From JAKATY01 sp038876335 (lineage in GTDB: Archaea > Micrarchaeota > Micrarchaeia > Micrarchaeales > Micrarchaeaceae): a stretch of DNA of 32,949 nucleotides. Every line of letters begins with the position of its first letter. Within the stretch, counting starts at the first letter, position 1. A program made the translations under genes and the position numbers. The notes below the pieces were generated by a model, which made no database searches, was not told where the DNA came from, and saw nothing but the letters and a program-made list of their open reading frames with translations. Location: assembly GCA_038876335.1 (NCBI GenBank), contig JAVYYS010000001.1:1-32949 (forward strand). The letters are read 5' to 3'. This document shows positions 15,508 to 22,433 of the stretch, in pieces.

Positions 15508-16953
15508 TTATATGGGGTTCGGCTTGAACCTACTCTTAAACTCCCTTACCTCTTCAGTTATCATCTTTTTCCACGTTGGGAACCCCTCCGCTGTCTTAGG
15601 GTACCTCTCATATATCTCGTTTATCTCCTTCATCTTCTTTACTACGTAGAGTAGATTCCTAAAAGCGTTTATGTTGCTTGCTCCCTGTAGTATAGTTTTG
15701 AATTTGGAAGCAAGACTCAGTTCTGGCACAAGGCCGTAGCTTAGCTGCTGCGCCTCTTTTGCAGTGAGGAAGACCTTCATGCCATAGTTTATTATATCAT
15801 TATTAAGGGACTGGAGGTACACTCTGAACACTTCGAGGCTCGCACTTTTCTTGCCATAATGTTCATTGAAGTCTATGTTGTACTTCCACAGGCCTCTTAC
15901 ACTTACATCTCCATTGGCCACTGCTTCAGCAGCATCAATCCCTGCAAGCACCCCTGCGGTAAGCGCAGGGCCTATGCCTCCAGCACTTATTGGGTTAGGC
16001 ATTGCCATGCTGTCGCCAGCACCCATATAACCATTGAATGTAAGCGCTTCCATCTGGTGCCTTACCGCGACAGACCAATATCCAACGCCGCCGTTCGGCC
16101 CCTCATTGTAAAGTCTCATATTCTTGAATACTGATATTGATGCTGCATATTCTTCCATGAGGCTCTGCAGCGTATCCTTCTTGTTAAGCTTCGCATTCCT
16201 GATTTCAAGGCTCCTTTTCTGCACCCCTATGCCGATGTTAGCCCTGTTGCCTTTCTTTGGGAACACCCACCCATATCCTCCAGGCGCAATGAGTTGGTTG
16301 AGGTGTATTAGTGCATACCTAGGGTTGTAAAGGAGCGGGTCCTCATGATCCAGATCGAACTCATAAAGAAACCTCCCAGTAAGTTCAAGGTCATCGTTGT
16401 CAAGCATGCGTTCCACATACTCATTTTTTGGAAGGAGGCGCCGAAGCGTAGTCGCTATTCCAAGCGCGTCTATAACCACTTTTGCCCTAAACTCCTTGTG
16501 CTCTTTCTTTGCATCCTTTCCTGCGACTCCTACGACGTAGTTGTCTTCTACAAGTGGCCTCTCCACTTCGAAATTTGGCAGGTACTCTACGCCTTGCTTC
16601 AGTGCATGGTCAAGCATTTTTCTCTCGAAAATCGGCCTGTTGAGCACATAGCCATTACCGTCATCGAAAAGAACCTTCGATTTGAAGTCTGGAGAAATTG
16701 CATATACTCCATCAACTTGCTGCTCCAGTTCGGGATAGGAGAAGCTAAGACCAAGATTTGATTTTATAAAGTCTAGGTGGGATGTTGCAACAGCATCGCC
16801 GCATATCCATCCCCAATTTGTCTTCCTACCTACATTTTCCATGTTGTTCCTGTCGAGAAGCAACACCTTTGCGCCGTTCTTTGCAGCCATGGCTGCCGCA
16901 GGCAATCCAGACATGCCTGCTCCTGCGACTATAATATCATATTTCTCGGGCAT
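15508..16953 (-). CDS. Geranylgeranyl reductase family flavoprotein
   Basis: FAD-dependent enzymes of this family saturate the isoprenoid chains of archaeal membrane lipids, and some act on other isoprenoids. The N-terminal dinucleotide-binding motif IIVAGAGMSGLPAAA lies at residues 6-20, followed by the acidic strand end LLLDR. Further family marks are GGYGWVFPKKGNRANIGIGV and the FAD-contacting GAGDSMAMPNPISAGGIGPAL. It has 481 residues from ATG 16953. The GTG at 16992 would add 13 residues before the nucleotide-binding fold and is less likely. There is no membrane segment, consistent with a peripheral enzyme. It is followed after 12 bases by rpoK. Digeranylgeranylglycerophospholipid reductase is the most likely role, but the substrate is not proven by the sequence. 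Confidence 0.85.
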   Translation of the reverse strand: MPEKYDIIVAGAGMSGLPAAAMAAKNGAKVLLLDRNNMENVGRKTNWGWICGDAVATSHLDFIKSNLGLSFSYPELEQQVDGVYAISPDFKSKVLFDDGNGYVLNRPIFERKMLDHALKQGVEYLPNFEVERPLVEDNYVVGVAGKDAKKEHKEFRAKVVIDALGIATTLRRLLPKNEYVERMLDNDDLELTGRFLYEFDLDHEDPLLYNPRYALIHLNQLIAPGGYGWVFPKKGNRANIGIGVQKRSLEIRNAKLNKKDTLQSLMEEYAASISVFKNMRLYNEGPNGGVGYWSVAVRHQMEALTFNGYMGAGDSMAMPNPISAGGIGPALTAGVLAGIDAAEAVANGDVSVRGLWKYNIDFNEHYGKKSASLEVFRVYLQSLNNDIINYGMKVFLTAKEAQQLSYGLVPELSLASKFKTILQGASNINAFRNLLYVVKKMKEINEIYERYPKTAEGFPTWKKMITEEVREFKSRFKPNPI

Positions 16954-16994
16954 AAGCACACGCAAAAATCGTAAATATGCAGAAGTCTGCACTC

Positions 16995-17006
16995 TATATT
17001 AAAACC
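16995..17006 (-). promoter_or_regulatory. TATA-like promoter for GGR-rpoK
   Basis: On the minus strand GGTTTTAATATA lies about 42-53 bases before the ATG at 16953, giving a leader of about 20 bases. Confidence 0.4.
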
Positions 17007-17087
17007 GAACTTTATTTATTCTTTTTGATGGGAGGCAGAAGGCCTTTTGGTTGGCAACGCCTAGGCGAAGTCAGCCTGCAAAAGATG

Positions 17088-17190
17088 TGCAGGGGGTGAG
17101 ATTTGAACTCACGTAGGCGCTAGGCCACAGGATCTTAAGTCCTGCGCGTTTTTCCGTGGCTTATGCCAAACCAGACTCTGCCACCCCTGC
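17088..17190 (-). tRNA. tRNA-Leu (anticodon UAA) with over-long D arm, probable non-canonical intron
   Basis: Acceptor stem GCAGGGG (17190-17184) pairs with CCCCTGC, discriminator A at 17088. The anticodon stem CAGGA/TCCTG encloses loop CTTAAGA with anticodon TAA. A 15-base variable region follows, as expected for Leu, then T stem GTGAG/CTCAC with loop TTCAAAT. The region between position 9 and the anticodon stem is 37 bases, where 18-19 is normal. It begins with GCAGAGTCTGG, a good D-loop start, and ends in GCG. An insert of about 18-20 bases (roughly 17167-17148) would restore a D stem GCA/TGC. I cannot fix the splice points. No intron is present at the usual anticodon-loop site. The gene lies 39 bases after the PAC2 gene. 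Confidence 0.85.
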
Positions 17191-17229
17191 GCTTTCTCCT
17201 TTACTCCAATCATGCAAACAGGCTCAGCA

Positions 17230-17976
17230 TCATGCGTACATCGATGGGCTTGTATTGCTTACTACTTTCTTGTAGCTGTCATGCGTATCTTTGCCCTTTT
17301 TCATAAGTTCGCGCACTTTCGCCTCTACCTCTTTTGCCTCTTCCTCCAGCTCGCTTACGTCTATATTAAGCTTCATAATCTTGTTGAACGCCTTTATTGC
17401 GTATTCTGCATATTTGGGGTCTATTATCTCACCCTCTACAGGAACTAGTATGTCAAGGTCGTCGATTTCATCAAGCACTGCGCTGCTTATCAATAGTGCG
17501 CTGACCCCTATAGAGACTCCGTCACTTATCGCAACTAGGCCTGCGTCTTTTGCAAGTTTTTGCATAGCCTGTGTCGACGTGATGGAAAACAAGGTCTTTT
17601 GGGGCGAAGTTTGTGGTATGCCTCCAATAGAAATGATTTTCGATATACCTCTCTCTTTTATGAATTTGTATATCGCAGTAGTGGTTTCATAAATTAGATT
17701 TACAGGTATAGCAAATTCTGCAAACACCGTGCAAATCTTGTATTTGTCGCTATAATATACCCTCACAGGCTTCATCGGCATGCTATTGTGTACAGAAACA
17801 AGCGGAGGAAAATCATCGCTCTCTAAGTAGCCTACATACGACATGCCTAGTTTGTCTATAATGTAGCTTACAGCCATAGGCCCAACAAGACCCGTACCAG
17901 GGAAACCTTCTACAAAAGTGAAGCCTTTCAAATTAACCTCTTCTAGCATTCTTATCTCTATCATCCAATCACACAT
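17230..17976 (-). CDS. PAC2-family protein (proteasome assembly chaperone-like)
   Basis: The 248 residues match the archaeal PAC2/DUF75 family, relatives of the eukaryotic proteasome assembly chaperones. The motif GFPGTGLVG sits near residues 23-31 and is followed by IGGIPQTSPQ in the middle. A strongly charged helix with DVSELEEEAKEVEAKVRELMKKGK lies in the C-terminal part. Archaeal homologues (PbaA/PbaB type) form multimers, and some bind proteasome components; the function in most is unproven. The ATG at 17976 has a TATTATTAAT box about 25 bases upstream, so it may be leaderless. ATG 17964 with GTGAT upstream is the alternative. The tRNA-Leu gene follows at 39 bases. Confidence 0.82.
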   Translation of the reverse strand: MCDWMIEIRMLEEVNLKGFTFVEGFPGTGLVGPMAVSYIIDKLGMSYVGYLESDDFPPLVSVHNSMPMKPVRVYYSDKYKICTVFAEFAIPVNLIYETTTAIYKFIKERGISKIISIGGIPQTSPQKTLFSITSTQAMQKLAKDAGLVAISDGVSIGVSALLISSAVLDEIDDLDILVPVEGEIIDPKYAEYAIKAFNKIMKLNIDVSELEEEAKEVEAKVRELMKKGKDTHDSYKKVVSNTSPSMYA

Positions 17977-18026
17977 TTTTCTTGCGAATAAGAATTAATA
18001 ATAGTTTTGCTTTTTGTGCCATTGAA

Positions 18027-18200
18027 GTGTCAGCGTTTCGTTTTCCTTGGCTGTGTAATCAACTTGGCGGGAAGAGGGCCGACTACTTAGAAAGGAAATA
18101 AAAGCACGTTGCCATTGAAGCGAGAAGCTCCAAAATTGCGGATGTGGCGGAAGCCCTCTGCAAGGACGGCGTAGTTCACCCGACGGAGCATCGACGATAG
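18027..18200 (+). pseudogene. Interrupted small reading frame, possibly decayed
   Basis: One frame is open from a GTG at 18027 to TAG at 18198-18200 except for a single TAA at 18099-18101. The part after the stop reads KHVAIEARSSKIADVAEALC and then a short HPTEHRR tail, which looks like a real amphipathic protein. The part before it ends in GGKRADYLERK. The segment VAIEARSSKIADVAEAL has a faint similarity to the KARGRAISKAVDVAE block of Alba chromatin proteins, but too little to assign. It could be a broken gene, an assembly error, or chance. It lies directly upstream of the promoter of the GYLYF-repeat gene. Confidence 0.25.
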
Positions 18201-18211
18201 ATATTTAAATA
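18201..18211 (+). promoter_or_regulatory. TATA box for the GYLYF-repeat protein
   Basis: ATATTTAAATA is a near-ideal archaeal TATA box ending 32 bases before the ATG at 18243. The gene also has a GGTGA site with 5-base spacing, so strong expression is plausible. Confidence 0.6.
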
Positions 18212-18242
18212 TGATGTGTGTGTATCTCTATTGGTGAAAGTC

Positions 18243-18467
18243 ATGGCAGAAAGAATCGGAAAGGAGAGAATAGAGAAAGAGGATGGATATCTCTATTTCA
18301 TAGGAAAGGACGGATATGCGTGGAGGACGCCAATGAAGACAAACACGCGCGGCAGGAAGTCAAAGGTCGGCTCTGAGAAAATTGAAAGGCAGCCGGGCTA
18401 CCTGTACTTCGTGGACAAAAGCGGATACATCGCGCGGGCAAAGATGAACAGAAGGGGTAGAAGATAA
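18243..18467 (+). CDS. Small basic protein with two GYLYF repeats, unknown function
   Basis: The 74-residue product consists of two copies of one unit, each about 24 residues: RIEKEDGYLYFIGKDGYAWR and KIERQPGYLYFVDKSGYIAR, each followed by a basic stretch (TNTRGRKSK and MNRRGRR). The shared core is (R/K)IE-x2-x-GYLYF-(I/V)-x-K-x-GY. No signal peptide, cysteine or membrane segment is present. The protein is very basic, which suggests nucleic-acid or ribosome binding; this is inference. I chose ATG 18243 because GGTGA lies 5 bases upstream; the earlier ATG at 18216 has no such site. A strong TATA box and a downstream T-rich stretch make it a self-contained transcription unit. I know of no assigned function for this repeat. 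Confidence 0.75.
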   Translation: MAERIGKERIEKEDGYLYFIGKDGYAWRTPMKTNTRGRKSKVGSEKIERQPGYLYFVDKSGYIARAKMNRRGRR

Positions 18468-18476
18468 TCCTTCTAA

Positions 18477-18501
18477 ATTTTATTTTTATTTTTTATTTTT
18501 C
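18477..18501 (+). terminator. T-rich terminator after the GYLYF-repeat gene
   Basis: Runs of four to six T (TTTTATTTTTATTTTTTATTTTT type) begin about 10 bases after the TAA stop. Archaeal RNA polymerase stops at such T tracts without a hairpin. Confidence 0.55.
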
Positions 18502-18571
18502 TTGGTAGCTGATTAGTTCTTTATTTCAGCAATTTCACAAGTTAGCCGGGCCTGCGTATGTCAATACTGCG

Positions 18572-18958
18572 CTAGTTTAGCCTATCTATGCGTACTGTTT
18601 TGCCTTTGCAAAGCTTTGAACTTTTGACAAATCCAGAATTTGCTTCTATTATGTATCTCGCTTTGCGGCATGGTTTGTAAACTTTGCAGTCGAAAAAACC
18701 CTTGCATGGCGCGGCATCCTCCACATAGTCAACAACCTTTCCCGAGGAATCAAGCCACACTATGTCTATTGGGAAAAGCATGTTCCTCATCCAGATCCCG
18801 TAGTAACCGTCTCTGCCGAATTCGAAAAGCATACCATCTTTCCTTCCAAGCCTTTTTCTATACATTAATCCTATTGCCTTCTTTACAAAAGAATCAGCGA
18901 CAACAACATCAAGGACCGTCTTCCCGCAAACCACTTTTTTCTTTCTATACTTCTGCAT
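18572..18958 (-). CDS. DUF192 family protein
   Basis: A small beta-rich protein of the DUF192 family (COG1430). Diagnostic blocks are IGLMYRKRLGRKDGMLFEF, the tripartite IWMRNMLFPIDIVWLD, and PCKGFFDCKVYKPCRKARYIIEANSGF with the conserved cysteine and tyrosine positions. Many relatives are exported, but this one lacks a signal peptide. The function of the family is unknown. From ATG 18958 the product has 128 residues. A TTG at 18985 would add nine and has no ribosome binding site either. It lies downstream of the dehydrogenase gene on the same strand with an 86-base gap. Confidence 0.85.
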   Translation of the reverse strand: MQKYRKKKVVCGKTVLDVVVADSFVKKAIGLMYRKRLGRKDGMLFEFGRDGYYGIWMRNMLFPIDIVWLDSSGKVVDYVEDAAPCKGFFDCKVYKPCRKARYIIEANSGFVKSSKLCKGKTVRIDRLN

Positions 18959-19044
18959 CTTGTATAGCGCTTTTAGTATGCACAATTGTTCTCACCATCC
19001 GCTCAAAAATCAACTTCGGAGCGGTATAGTATAAAGCCGCTATT

Positions 19045-20676
19045 TCATGCTGTTGTAGTAGTTGAGACGCTCTGCTCCCTTAGAAATTGTTGCAGGTAGA
19101 ATCTGCTTCCTGTGCCTTTGCCTGTAAGCCCGCTACCCTTCCAGCCCACAAACGTATGCAGCCCCACTATCGCGCCGGTAGTCGCGCTTATGCTTCTGTT
19201 AATATAGACGACCCCTGCTTCTATCTTGCCGGAGAACTCCTTTATCTCCTTATTGTTTTTGCTGTAAAGCCCTGCAGTAAGCCCATACTCAACGTCATTA
19301 GCCTTGTTCAACGCCTCATCGAAGCTCTTATAGCCATCAATAACCAATATGGGCACAAATAGCTCCTTGTGGAATAGCTCATGGTCATGGCTAAGCTCCG
19401 CTATCACAGGCTCTACATAGTAGCCGCTAAGGCCCGTCTGCACTGCGTTGCCCCCATAGAGCAACCTGCCTGCAGCCTTTATCTTTTCCACAGACTCTAA
19501 GTACCTCTTGTATGCGCTCTCGCTTATTAGCGGCCCCATGTAGTTCTCCTTGCTGATAGGATTGCCTATCTTGAAAGAGCGCACTTTATCTATAAGCTTG
19601 CTTATAAAAAGCTCTTTTACAGAATCATGCACATAGACTCTTGAGAGTGCGCTGCATTTCTGCCCGGCAAACCCAAAAGCGGCGCTCGCAACCCCATTCA
19701 CTGCAGCTTCTAGATCAGCATATTTCGAAACTATGGTGGGGTTCTTTCCTCCCATCTCTACAACAAATACCTTCTGCATACCTGCGCTGTACACCTTTGA
19801 CAGCATTCTTAACCCTGTTTCTCTTGAGCCTGTAAACACTATCCCACTGACGTCCTTATTCGTTACAAGTTCATCCCCAACCTCTGAGCCAGGGCCGGTA
19901 ATGTAATTGAACACCCCGGCAGGCAGCCCCGCTTCCCTAAACAGTTTGTAAAGTGTGTAACCTGTAAGCATTGTCATATTATCTGAAGATGAAGGTTTGA
20001 ACACTACAGTATTGCCAGTTATCATTGCGCCTACACTCATACCAGTAGAAATAGAAACTGGAAAGTTGAATGGGGCTATGACACCGAATACACCGTAGGG
20101 CTTCATGCTTATTACCACTTTCTCTGCGTTTGAGGGTGCGCCCTGGAAGCCAAGGCCAGACTTTACCTTGCTCTCATCAAGTGTAGTTTTCCTCAAATAA
20201 CCTTTGTTAACCTCTAACTCCTCGGCGTAGTATCTCATGAAGTCTATAGCCTCATCGACTTCGCCTATTGATTCGTATCGCGATTTTGCATTTTCATAGC
20301 TCAGAATGGCAGCAATGTTGAATTTTTCCCTTGCAAACAGGTCAGCCGCTTTCCTAAATATCTCTGCTCTCTTCCTATAATCAGTCGTGCTCCACGATGC
20401 GAACGCTGCCTTTGCGGCGGCAATCGCCTGCTTTGCATGGTCCCTTGTTCCTTTTTGGAAATAGCCCATAACGATTGAGGAGTCTATAGGGGATTTCTCT
20501 GTAAGCATTTCTTGTGCATAAACTGCTTCGTCCCCTATCATCATAGGGTGTTTCTCTCCAAAACTCATTTTTGCGCGCTCTGCGGCCTCGTCAAAAAGCG
20601 CATCGAATTCGTTTTCTTTTCCGTTCTCCAAAAATGTTTTGTAAGTGAATTCATTCTTAAAAGCTCTTTTGGGCAT
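19045..20676 (-). CDS. Delta-1-pyrroline-5-carboxylate dehydrogenase-like aldehyde dehydrogenase
   Basis: An NAD(P)-dependent aldehyde dehydrogenase. From ATG 20676 it has 543 residues, the length of the P5C dehydrogenase branch, which oxidises glutamate semialdehyde to glutamate in proline breakdown. Visible are the cofactor-binding region with IAPFNFPVSIS and TVVFKPSSSDN, the GSRETG turn, the catalytic Glu in VVEMGGKNP, and the catalytic Cys in FGFAGQKCSALSR. The C-terminal GWKGSGLTGKGTGS is also typical. ATG 20676 is chosen because GGGGTGA lies 5 bases upstream; the open frame runs 55 codons further but that part has no family match. No proline dehydrogenase gene is adjacent, so the actual aldehyde substrate is uncertain. 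Confidence 0.85.
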   Translation of the reverse strand: MPKRAFKNEFTYKTFLENGKENEFDALFDEAAERAKMSFGEKHPMMIGDEAVYAQEMLTEKSPIDSSIVMGYFQKGTRDHAKQAIAAAKAAFASWSTTDYRKRAEIFRKAADLFAREKFNIAAILSYENAKSRYESIGEVDEAIDFMRYYAEELEVNKGYLRKTTLDESKVKSGLGFQGAPSNAEKVVISMKPYGVFGVIAPFNFPVSISTGMSVGAMITGNTVVFKPSSSDNMTMLTGYTLYKLFREAGLPAGVFNYITGPGSEVGDELVTNKDVSGIVFTGSRETGLRMLSKVYSAGMQKVFVVEMGGKNPTIVSKYADLEAAVNGVASAAFGFAGQKCSALSRVYVHDSVKELFISKLIDKVRSFKIGNPISKENYMGPLISESAYKRYLESVEKIKAAGRLLYGGNAVQTGLSGYYVEPVIAELSHDHELFHKELFVPILVIDGYKSFDEALNKANDVEYGLTAGLYSKNNKEIKEFSGKIEAGVVYINRSISATTGAIVGLHTFVGWKGSGLTGKGTGSRFYLQQFLREQSVSTTTTA

Positions 20677-20886
20677 AAAATCACCCCTTGTATATATCCT
20701 ATGCATTTGTCTCTGTACTAGCACTGTAGACCCACACACGGCGCTAGCCATTCTTAGGAAATGCGGCACATCCTCTAAACAATCAAAGAAATAAAAACCT
20801 ATCGCGCGTATTCCTCCACTCCATGTAAAAACCACGCGCAAAAAGTGTATATGAAGTCAGTTTATGCTGCATAAATCTTAAATACC

Positions 20887-20894
20887 TATATATA
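20887..20894 (+). promoter_or_regulatory. TATA box of the suf operon
   Basis: TATATATA lies about 82 bases before the sufB ATG. It predicts a transcription start near 20915-20920, inside the palindrome described next. The rest of the 299-base gap 20677-20975 shows no gene or RNA I can support; the dehydrogenase promoter must lie in its left part, perhaps at GGATATATAC on the minus strand near 20690-20700. Confidence 0.5.
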
Positions 20895-20910
20895 GTCTTG
20901 GTAGATTGTT

Positions 20911-20930
20911 CAGATTATCAGATTATCTGA
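20911..20930 (+). promoter_or_regulatory. Candidate operator: palindrome plus tandem repeat at the suf promoter
   Basis: TCAGAT-T-ATCTGA (20918-20930) is a perfect 13-bp palindrome around a central T. It overlaps a tandem direct repeat AGATTATC AGATTATC (20912-20927). It sits 17-36 bases after the TATA box, over the expected transcription start, where a bound repressor would block initiation. An iron or iron-sulfur regulator would be the natural ligand for a suf promoter; that part is inference. Confidence 0.45.
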
Positions 20931-20975
20931 TTACTCAAACAGGCTTTGGCTTTCAAGTAAAAATGCCAAAAACCT

Positions 20976-22412
20976 ATGAAAAAAATGGTCGAAATGCAAA
21001 CTTCAGAAACAGGAGAGGTGGTGCAAAAGACCACCGATTACCTGAAAATGTATGGCTTCAGTGACAACATAGACTATAGGTACACCACTGAAAAGGGCCT
21101 CTCAGAGAAGATTGTGCGCGAGATATCCAAGATAAAGCAGGAGCCGGAATGGATGCTGGAAAAAAGGCTAAATGCTTACAAGGTGTTTCTTTCAAAGCCG
21201 ATTCCGAAATGGGGCCCAAACCTGGAAGGTGTGGATTTCGAAGATACCTATTACTACAGAAAGCCCACTGAAAAGAAGGAAGGCAGCTGGGAGAATGTGC
21301 CAGAAGAGATAAAAAAGACTTTTGATAAGCTAGGCGTGCCTGAGGCGGAAAGGAAATTTTTTGCAGGAGAAGAGGCGCAGTACGATTCTGAAGTTGTCTA
21401 CGGCAGCATAAGAAAGGATCTTGAAGCCCAAGGGGTTATATATGTAGATACCGATACCGCTGTTAAGAAGTACCCTGAACTTGTTAAGAAATATTTTGGT
21501 ATGTTAGTTCCTCCGACAGACAATAAATTCGCCGCCCTCAACACTGCTGTATGGAGCGGAGGGTCGTTCATATACGTACCCAAGGGAGTAAAGTTAGCGA
21601 TGCCCCTGCATGCTTACTTCAGAATAAACTCCGAAAAGATGGGCCAATTTGAGCGGACTCTGATAATCGCCGATGAAGGGGCCGATGTAACCTATGTTGA
21701 GGGATGCACAGCACCGATCTACAGAAGTTCTTCGCTTCATGCCGCTGTTGTAGAGATTGTTGCGCATAAAAACGCGCATGTGAGATATGTCACTATACAG
21801 AATTGGTCAAAGAACATATACAATCTGGTTACGCAACGTGCTTTTGCATATGAGAATGCGTATGTAGAATGGATTGATGCAAATATAGGAAGCAAAATAA
21901 ATATGAAATACCCAAGCGTGTTCCTAAAAGAACCGGGTGCTAGGGGGGAAATACTTTCCATAGCTGTGGCGGGGGACGGGCAAATACAAGATAGTGGCGG
22001 AAAGGTTTACCATCTTGCTCCAAACACAACCTCAAAAATAATATCAAAAAGTGTTTCGAAAGGCACGGGGCTTACAACATACCGTGGTTTGGTCCACATA
22101 GACGAAAGAGCGAAAAGTTCAAAATCAACAGTACGGTGCGATACGCTCCTTCTTGATGATGAAGCGAAAGCCGACACCTTTCCATACAATGAAATTTACG
22201 CCAGCGACGCCACAGTAAGCCACGAAGCAAGGTTTGGAAAGGTCGGCGACGAAGAGCTATTTTATCTAATGTCTAGAGGCCTAAGCGAGGAAGAGGCGGT
22301 TACTCTTATTGTTCTCGGATTCATAGAGCCCCTAGTCAAAGTTCTGCCGCTGGAGTATTCCCTGGAATTGAAAAGGTTAATAAAGCTGGATACTGCAAAT
22401 TCCGTGGGCTAA
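20976..22412 (+). CDS. sufB: Iron-sulfur cluster assembly protein SufB
   Basis: SufB is the scaffold of the SufBCD complex on which iron-sulfur clusters are built. The 478 residues show the SufB-type N-terminus (EWMLEKRLNAYKVFLSKPIPKWGP), the central SVWSGGSFIYVPKGV-like block (here AVWSGGSFIYVPKGV), EGCTAPIYRSSSLHAAVVEI with the conserved cysteine, and the C-terminal RCDTLLLDD and ASDATVSHEARFGKVGDEELFYLMSRGLSEEEA. This is diagnostic of SufB and distinguishes it from SufD. ATG 20976 has no good ribosome binding site; the codons before YLKMYGFSDNI could start later. It opens the suf operon, and sufD follows after 21 bases. Confidence 0.95.
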   Translation: MKKMVEMQTSETGEVVQKTTDYLKMYGFSDNIDYRYTTEKGLSEKIVREISKIKQEPEWMLEKRLNAYKVFLSKPIPKWGPNLEGVDFEDTYYYRKPTEKKEGSWENVPEEIKKTFDKLGVPEAERKFFAGEEAQYDSEVVYGSIRKDLEAQGVIYVDTDTAVKKYPELVKKYFGMLVPPTDNKFAALNTAVWSGGSFIYVPKGVKLAMPLHAYFRINSEKMGQFERTLIIADEGADVTYVEGCTAPIYRSSSLHAAVVEIVAHKNAHVRYVTIQNWSKNIYNLVTQRAFAYENAYVEWIDANIGSKINMKYPSVFLKEPGARGEILSIAVAGDGQIQDSGGKVYHLAPNTTSKIISKSVSKGTGLTTYRGLVHIDERAKSSKSTVRCDTLLLDDEAKADTFPYNEIYASDATVSHEARFGKVGDEELFYLMSRGLSEEEAVTLIVLGFIEPLVKVLPLEYSLELKRLIKLDTANSVG

Positions 22413-22433
22413 CCACAGTAGACGGTGCAAGTT

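Noticed and set aside
20677..20841. 55-residue N-terminal extension of the aldehyde dehydrogenase
   Set aside because: The added part has no family match, and a strong GGGGTGA site sits 5 bases before the internal ATG at 20676.
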